Positions 60,176-64,000 of a DNA stretch of 64,000 nt are shown piece after piece; the stretch's first letter is position 1; every line of letters starts with the position of its first letter. The position numbers and the translations under genes are program-made. The stretch covers positions 744,001 through 808,000 of the forward strand of contig NZ_JABMKW010000008.1 of NCBI RefSeq assembly GCF_013204795.1. The letters are read 5' to 3'. The stretch is from Pedobacter panaciterrae (GTDB taxonomy: Bacteria; Bacteroidota; Bacteroidia; Sphingobacteriales; Sphingobacteriaceae). The notes below the pieces were generated by a model. The model was given only the letters and a program-made list of their open reading frames with translations. It was not told the origin of the DNA and did no database searches.

Positions 60176-61240
60176 TTACAAAGGAATCTTTTTTAGCAAC
60201 GGAATGATATTCTCTAATGACTTTTGGAGCATAGCTTCCTGTTTTTTTTGACCTGATGATCCTAAAATAAAGTTTGTGATCCAGTTGCTGGCTTTATAAA
60301 TATCTATGGTAAGTTTAATTTCCTTGTCTGCTACTTTTATCAGCGTGAAGTAAGTCACCTGATCTCCTTTTTCATCTGTTTCACTAAATTCAATCTTATC
60401 TTCCGAATAGGAGTAGCTGCTGGAATAATATACTGTTTTTCCATTGGTTAGTGTCCATCTGCTCTTCATACCCACCCGTGGTAAGAGGTGATTAAGTGCC
60501 TCAATTTTTTCTACGCCTTCCCACCAGAGGTGCCGAAATTCAAATGCACCTGAGGCATGAAATAAAGTAATGATGTCGGTTTCGTATACTCTTGATACGG
60601 AGTGTGTTTTCTTTTTTCCGGAAAGATCTAATGGAGGTAAGGGGTCATCAGGTATTTCATTTTTTAATTGGCTCAGCTGGGTGTAATGAAAGTGTATTTC
60701 CCCCGTTTCTGTCTGTTTCATACTGTCAGTCCAACTCATCCAGTCTGTAAAATCAGCCGGTGGGTGATTATCCAGAAGGTCTTTGGTTACCAGCCAATAT
60801 TCATGTTGTGCGATGTCGTTCTTCAAAAGCTGGTGCGCAACAATAACATCTTTGCCAATCAGTTTACTGAAATTCTTTACATTATACCCGGCAAATTCAC
60901 CGTAGTGTGTAATTACTTTTAAGGAAAGATTGGCTGCAGAAATACAGGCCTTGCACTGGCAATACCTCCTTTGATCATAAGTCATAAGGTTCTTGTGAAA
61001 CAGACAAAACATCTTCTCTACCTGCTTGTACAGCTCTTTGAGTTGCGGCGGTTCTCCGAATTTGTAAAAAAGAATGGCATCACCTTCTATTTCGGAAACT
61101 TCGAGACCAATTTGATTTGCATTAATAAGCAATTCAAGCAATTCCTGTATGATTATGCGGCTGTGATTAATTTCTGATTCTGTTACAAATCGAGTGAAGC
61201 CACTAATGTCAGGGATAAAAAGCAGACCCTTTGTTTCCAT
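60176..61240 (-). CDS. DUF2652 protein: cyclase-like domain plus SRPBCC-like domain
   Basis: A 354-residue cytoplasmic protein. The N-terminal part (about 1-190) is DUF2652, which looks like a class III nucleotidyl cyclase: the first metal Asp in IPDISGFTRF and the second in EIEGDAILFYKFG are both kept. A Cys cluster CQCKAC follows at about residue 95-100. The second part (about 210-350) has SRPBCC-type strands and HLWWEGVEKIEALNHLLPRVG wording. Whether it makes a cyclic nucleotide is unknown; the fusion of a cyclase-like fold to a lipid-binding fold suggests a sensor. It is divergent from the receptor at 61389. Confidence 0.85.
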   Translation of the reverse strand: METKGLLFIPDISGFTRFVTESEINHSRIIIQELLELLINANQIGLEVSEIEGDAILFYKFGEPPQLKELYKQVEKMFCLFHKNLMTYDQRRYCQCKACISAANLSLKVITHYGEFAGYNVKNFSKLIGKDVIVAHQLLKNDIAQHEYWLVTKDLLDNHPPADFTDWMSWTDSMKQTETGEIHFHYTQLSQLKNEIPDDPLPPLDLSGKKKTHSVSRVYETDIITLFHASGAFEFRHLWWEGVEKIEALNHLLPRVGMKSRWTLTNGKTVYYSSSYSYSEDKIEFSETDEKGDQVTYFTLIKVADKEIKLTIDIYKASNWITNFILGSSGQKKQEAMLQKSLENIIPLLKKIPL

Positions 61241-61388
61241 TTCATATTAAAGTTACAAACAATAAATCATTAGGCAATCATCAGCGCAGATCTAATGTTT
61301 GATAAACAGCTTTCGAAAAGAATTTTACATTTCTTCGTAACCTATTGGCGTAGAATTCATCTTATTGTTATAAATACACACATCGATA

Positions 61389-63821
61389 ATGAAAACACAT
61401 TTACTTTTTGCATTCTTTTTATGCTTATATATTTTGCCTTTTGAAGTTGTAGCGCAACAAAATGGCAAAATAACCGGAACGGTTAGGGATGACAAGCAAA
61501 CCCTGCCTTCGGTAAGCGTACTTTTATATTCTGCCAAAGATTCTGTACTGGTTACCACAGGGATGACCGATGGAGAGGGTAAGTTTAATCTTCCGGCAGT
61601 TCCGGGAGCTTATTATGTTTTATCAACTTTTGTTGGTTATAATAAAGTGAAAACACCGGTATTTGAACTTAAGGGTTCAACTTATGAGCTGCCAGCAATT
61701 GTGCTTAAAGAAAACACAAATAAATTAAATGAGGTAAGTATTACAGCATCAAAGCCTGTTTTGGAACGAAAAGGGGATAAACTGATTTTTAATATTGAGG
61801 CTACACCCTCTGCCGCCGGACTTAATGGCCTGGAGGTGCTCAGAAAGGCACCGGGAGTTACCATTGATCATAATGAGAATATCTCTCTTGCCGGCAAAGG
61901 CAATGTACTGGTAACTATTGACGGCAAACAGACTTATTTGAGTAGCGCCGAAGTAGTAAGCTTGCTTAAGTCTATGCCAAGTTCTGAGATCGAAAGTATC
62001 GAGATCATCAACAATCCGGGTGCGCGATATGATGCAAATAGTACGGGTGGAATCATCAACATCAAAACAAAGAAAAGTCTTGCCATTGGCTTTAATGGTA
62101 ATTTGACGCTTGGTGTTGGTTATAATAAACGTTTACAAGCCAACCCAGGTGTTAACCTAAACTATCGCAGGCAATTTTTTAATGTATTTGGGTCTTATGA
62201 CTACAATAGATGGCCTTTTCAGGAGAACCTTACCATTGACAGGGTAACTCCCGGTATGAATTCAAAACAATTGTATTTTAGCCAGAGAAATAGGGATACT
62301 TCAGTTTTTGCGTCGAATAATTTTAAAATTGGAACAGATTTCTTTCTGACCAAAAACCATACAATTGGTGTTTTGCTTAAGGGTAATTTGAATGGATTTG
62401 ATCAAAATGGTTTTAGCAGAATTACGATTGGCGATTCGTTTGCAAAACCAGATTCCATATTGCAAACTCCGGGCAAAAACTCAACAGATCGTAAGAATTT
62501 TTCGTACAATATCAACTATAAGGGGATATTGGATACCGCAGGGCAGGAAATTACTATTGATGCAGACTACTCAACATTTAACGGGAATAACAAAGCGAGT
62601 TTTGTAAATCGCTTTTTCCTTCCTGATGGAACTTTTTTTAAGGACGGACAGATATATAGGAATTTTTCGCCTTCGGATATCAACATTAAAGCCATTAAAG
62701 CAGATTATGTATTACCGCTTAATAAAGTGTTCAAGCTTGAAACAGGTATCAAGGTAGCCAGTGTGAAAAGCGATAACAATTTCGTTTATGAGAATGATGT
62801 TAATGGAGAGTGGATAAAGGACAACAGCCGTAGCAATCGCTTTAAGTACGACGAACAGGTAAGTGCTGCTTATGCGATTTTGAACATCAGTACAGGTAAA
62901 TTCTCGGTGCAAACTGGTCTTCGTGCAGAACGGACTCAGTCTACAGGTAATTCGGTTACAATAAATCAGTTGAATAAGCGAACCTATACTGATTTTTTCC
63001 CTTCGTTAACATTTAGCCGAAATTTCGATGCGGATAATGTTGCCAGTGTGTCTTATTCGAGAAAGATTAACAGACCAAATTATCAGAACCTTAATCCATT
63101 TATTTTTTACCTTGATCAGTATACCTACAACGAGGGTAATCCTAACCTTAAACCGGAATATTCTACAAATTTTGAAGCGACTTATTTATGGAAACAAAAA
63201 TATAGCGTTGCGCTTGCCTATTCACATACATCGGATGTAATCACACAGATCTTATTACAGAATGAAGCCAAAAAATCGATGTACCAGACGGTACTTAACC
63301 TTGCTTCTAATGATGTGGTATCACTTACGCTTAATTTCCCCGTAAAAATAAGTAAATGGTGGAACCTGAATAATAATCTTGTTGGTTATCATAAACAAAT
63401 CCAGGCACCGGATCTTAACGGAACAGATCTTAATTCGAAGCAATTCAGTGCCAGTTTGTATACTCAGAACAATTTTACACTAAACAAGCTCTTCAGTGCA
63501 GACGCTTCAGTATATGCCAGTACGGCACAGATAGATGGAGGATTTAAAGTGAAAAGTATGCTGACCGCTGATGCAGGCCTGCGTTACAGTTTTCCAAACC
63601 AGAATGGTAATTTGAAACTCGGAGTTGGTGATATTTTTCATAGTCAGAGGGGCAGGGTATTTAGCACACTGGCTGGTAATGTATATAACCTTGAGCAATG
63701 GGGTACTTCGACCAATGTGAGGCTAACTTTCACCTATCGTTTCGGAAAAACCAGTGTTAAGTCTGAACGAAGCAGACAGACAGGGCTTGACGCGGAACAA
63801 AAAAGACTGGGAGGGAAATAA
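61389..63821 (+). CDS. Outer-membrane beta-barrel receptor (TonB-dependent receptor, OMP_b-brl_3 type)
   Basis: An 810-residue outer-membrane protein: signal to about residue 23 (EVVAQQ), carboxypeptidase-regulatory-like domain (about 26-105; GTVRDDKQTLPSVSVLLY), plug (about 110-225; AAGLNGLEVLRKAPGVTI, IESIEIINNPGARYDANSTGGIINI), and a barrel with YSRKINRPNYQNLNPFIFYLDQ that ends in RLTFTYRFGKTS, plus a short basic tail. This is the non-SusC outer-membrane family common in Bacteroidota. Substrate unknown. The 148-bp divergent region to DUF2652 is its only visible control region. Confidence 0.9.
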   Translation: MKTHLLFAFFLCLYILPFEVVAQQNGKITGTVRDDKQTLPSVSVLLYSAKDSVLVTTGMTDGEGKFNLPAVPGAYYVLSTFVGYNKVKTPVFELKGSTYELPAIVLKENTNKLNEVSITASKPVLERKGDKLIFNIEATPSAAGLNGLEVLRKAPGVTIDHNENISLAGKGNVLVTIDGKQTYLSSAEVVSLLKSMPSSEIESIEIINNPGARYDANSTGGIINIKTKKSLAIGFNGNLTLGVGYNKRLQANPGVNLNYRRQFFNVFGSYDYNRWPFQENLTIDRVTPGMNSKQLYFSQRNRDTSVFASNNFKIGTDFFLTKNHTIGVLLKGNLNGFDQNGFSRITIGDSFAKPDSILQTPGKNSTDRKNFSYNINYKGILDTAGQEITIDADYSTFNGNNKASFVNRFFLPDGTFFKDGQIYRNFSPSDINIKAIKADYVLPLNKVFKLETGIKVASVKSDNNFVYENDVNGEWIKDNSRSNRFKYDEQVSAAYAILNISTGKFSVQTGLRAERTQSTGNSVTINQLNKRTYTDFFPSLTFSRNFDADNVASVSYSRKINRPNYQNLNPFIFYLDQYTYNEGNPNLKPEYSTNFEATYLWKQKYSVALAYSHTSDVITQILLQNEAKKSMYQTVLNLASNDVVSLTLNFPVKISKWWNLNNNLVGYHKQIQAPDLNGTDLNSKQFSASLYTQNNFTLNKLFSADASVYASTAQIDGGFKVKSMLTADAGLRYSFPNQNGNLKLGVGDIFHSQRGRVFSTLAGNVYNLEQWGTSTNVRLTFTYRFGKTSVKSERSRQTGLDAEQKRLGGK

Positions 63822-63848
63822 AACACCAATTTCTTATCGGGTCGAAAA

Positions 63849-64000
63849 TCAGTCTTTTTTGGAAAATTGAATTTCTAAATCCCGGAGTACTTTATCATAT
63901 CCTTTCCTGTCAATAAAAGCATTAGGATTATAAGCGCCACCGGCTTTGTGCTTCTTATGAAGCCCAAACTGGCTGGCATGAGAGGAAAGCCAGATATCGA
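63849..64000 (-). CDS. Subclass B3-like metallo-beta-lactamase, C-terminal end (partial)
   Basis: The minus strand from the window edge to a TGA at 63849-63851 reads about 50 residues, too short for routine ORF detection. It contains DIWLSSHASQFGLHKKHKAG, then AYNPNAFIDRKGYDKVL. A zinc-ligand His after a hydrophobic strand (SSHASQF) and the Pro-x-x-Phe-x-Asp-x-x-Gly-Tyr ending are the marks of the subclass B3 metallo-beta-lactamase C-terminus, as known from Pedobacter-type enzymes. The core with the HxHxDH motif lies outside the window, so activity cannot be judged. It is convergent with the receptor gene, 27 bp apart. Confidence 0.65.
   Translation of the reverse strand, partial: DIWLSSHASQFGLHKKHKAGGAYNPNAFIDRKGYDKVLRDLEIQFSKKD

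Noticed and set aside
1..64000. CRISPR arrays, tRNA or rRNA genes, insertion sequences, prophage
   Set aside because: No spaced repeats, no tRNA-like cloverleaf, no transposase or integrase frame and no phage genes were seen on either strand.

Overview
The window looks like chromosomal DNA of a Bacteroidota bacterium, most likely a Pedobacter-like member of the Sphingobacteriaceae. The basis is the two SusC/SusD pairs, the ECF-sigma/FecR/STN-TonB-receptor cascade, the many SPII lipoproteins with charged residues after the Cys, the A-rich leaders with few Shine-Dalgarno sites, TAnnTTTG-type promoter boxes, and families typical of that group (DUF4397, FAS1, DUF2652, PA2169-type bundles, a subclass B3-like metallo-beta-lactamase end). 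No rRNA, tRNA, CRISPR array, phage or insertion sequence was seen.

Layout. (1) 1-12672 is one tightly packed plus-strand operon: the end of a TonB-dependent receptor, two DUF4397-like lipoproteins, three fasciclin (FAS1) lipoproteins, an Oar-like TonB-dependent receptor, and a lipoprotein with five IPT/TIG domains and an NHL propeller; it ends at a strong terminator. (2) 12827-13802 has three small genes: a 52-residue membrane protein, a free-standing STN-like domain and a small lipoprotein. (3) 14053-20097 is a cell-surface-signalling unit: ECF sigma factor, FecR anti-sigma, STN-containing TonB receptor and a purple-acid-phosphatase-like enzyme. (4) 20149-25081 is mixed: a GH63/MGH1-like glycosidase gene that has lost its 5' end, small membrane proteins, an ArsR/SRPBCC pair with a visible operator, an AraC regulator and a DUF6265 protein. 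(5) 25093-29525 is the conserved but poorly understood ATP-grasp / alpha-E / transglutaminase module with a second, divergent transglutaminase. (6) 29601-34000 holds an MRJP/yellow-like secreted protein, an acid-phosphatase/phospholipase C-family lipoprotein and a di-haem cytochrome c peroxidase.

(7) 34128-55909 is a polysaccharide utilisation locus that points to fucosylated or other 6-deoxyhexose glycans: an unclassified secreted hydrolase-like protein, an aldo/keto reductase, an enolase-superfamily protein, a sodium:solute symporter, an exported RhaM-like mutarotase, an AraC regulator, two SusC/SusD pairs, a large unclassified TIM-barrel-like protein and a GH29 alpha-L-fucosidase. A 35-bp element followed at an identical 60-bp offset by a CTTTAC block lies upstream of both the catabolic operon and the first SusC gene and is a good candidate for the regulon operator.

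(8) 55931-64000 is mixed housekeeping and accessory content: a Crp/Fnr regulator, small membrane proteins, an SGNH esterase, a PA2169-type stress protein, a cyclase-like DUF2652 protein, an outer-membrane beta-barrel receptor and, cut by the window end, the C-terminus of a probable subclass B3 metallo-beta-lactamase.

The best candidates for something new are the FAS1/DUF4397/two-receptor operon, the enolase-superfamily enzyme that lacks the usual Asp-His dyad, the two unclassified PUL enzymes, the paired 35-bp operator-like elements, and the perfect 25-bp-arm hairpin at 49198-49250.
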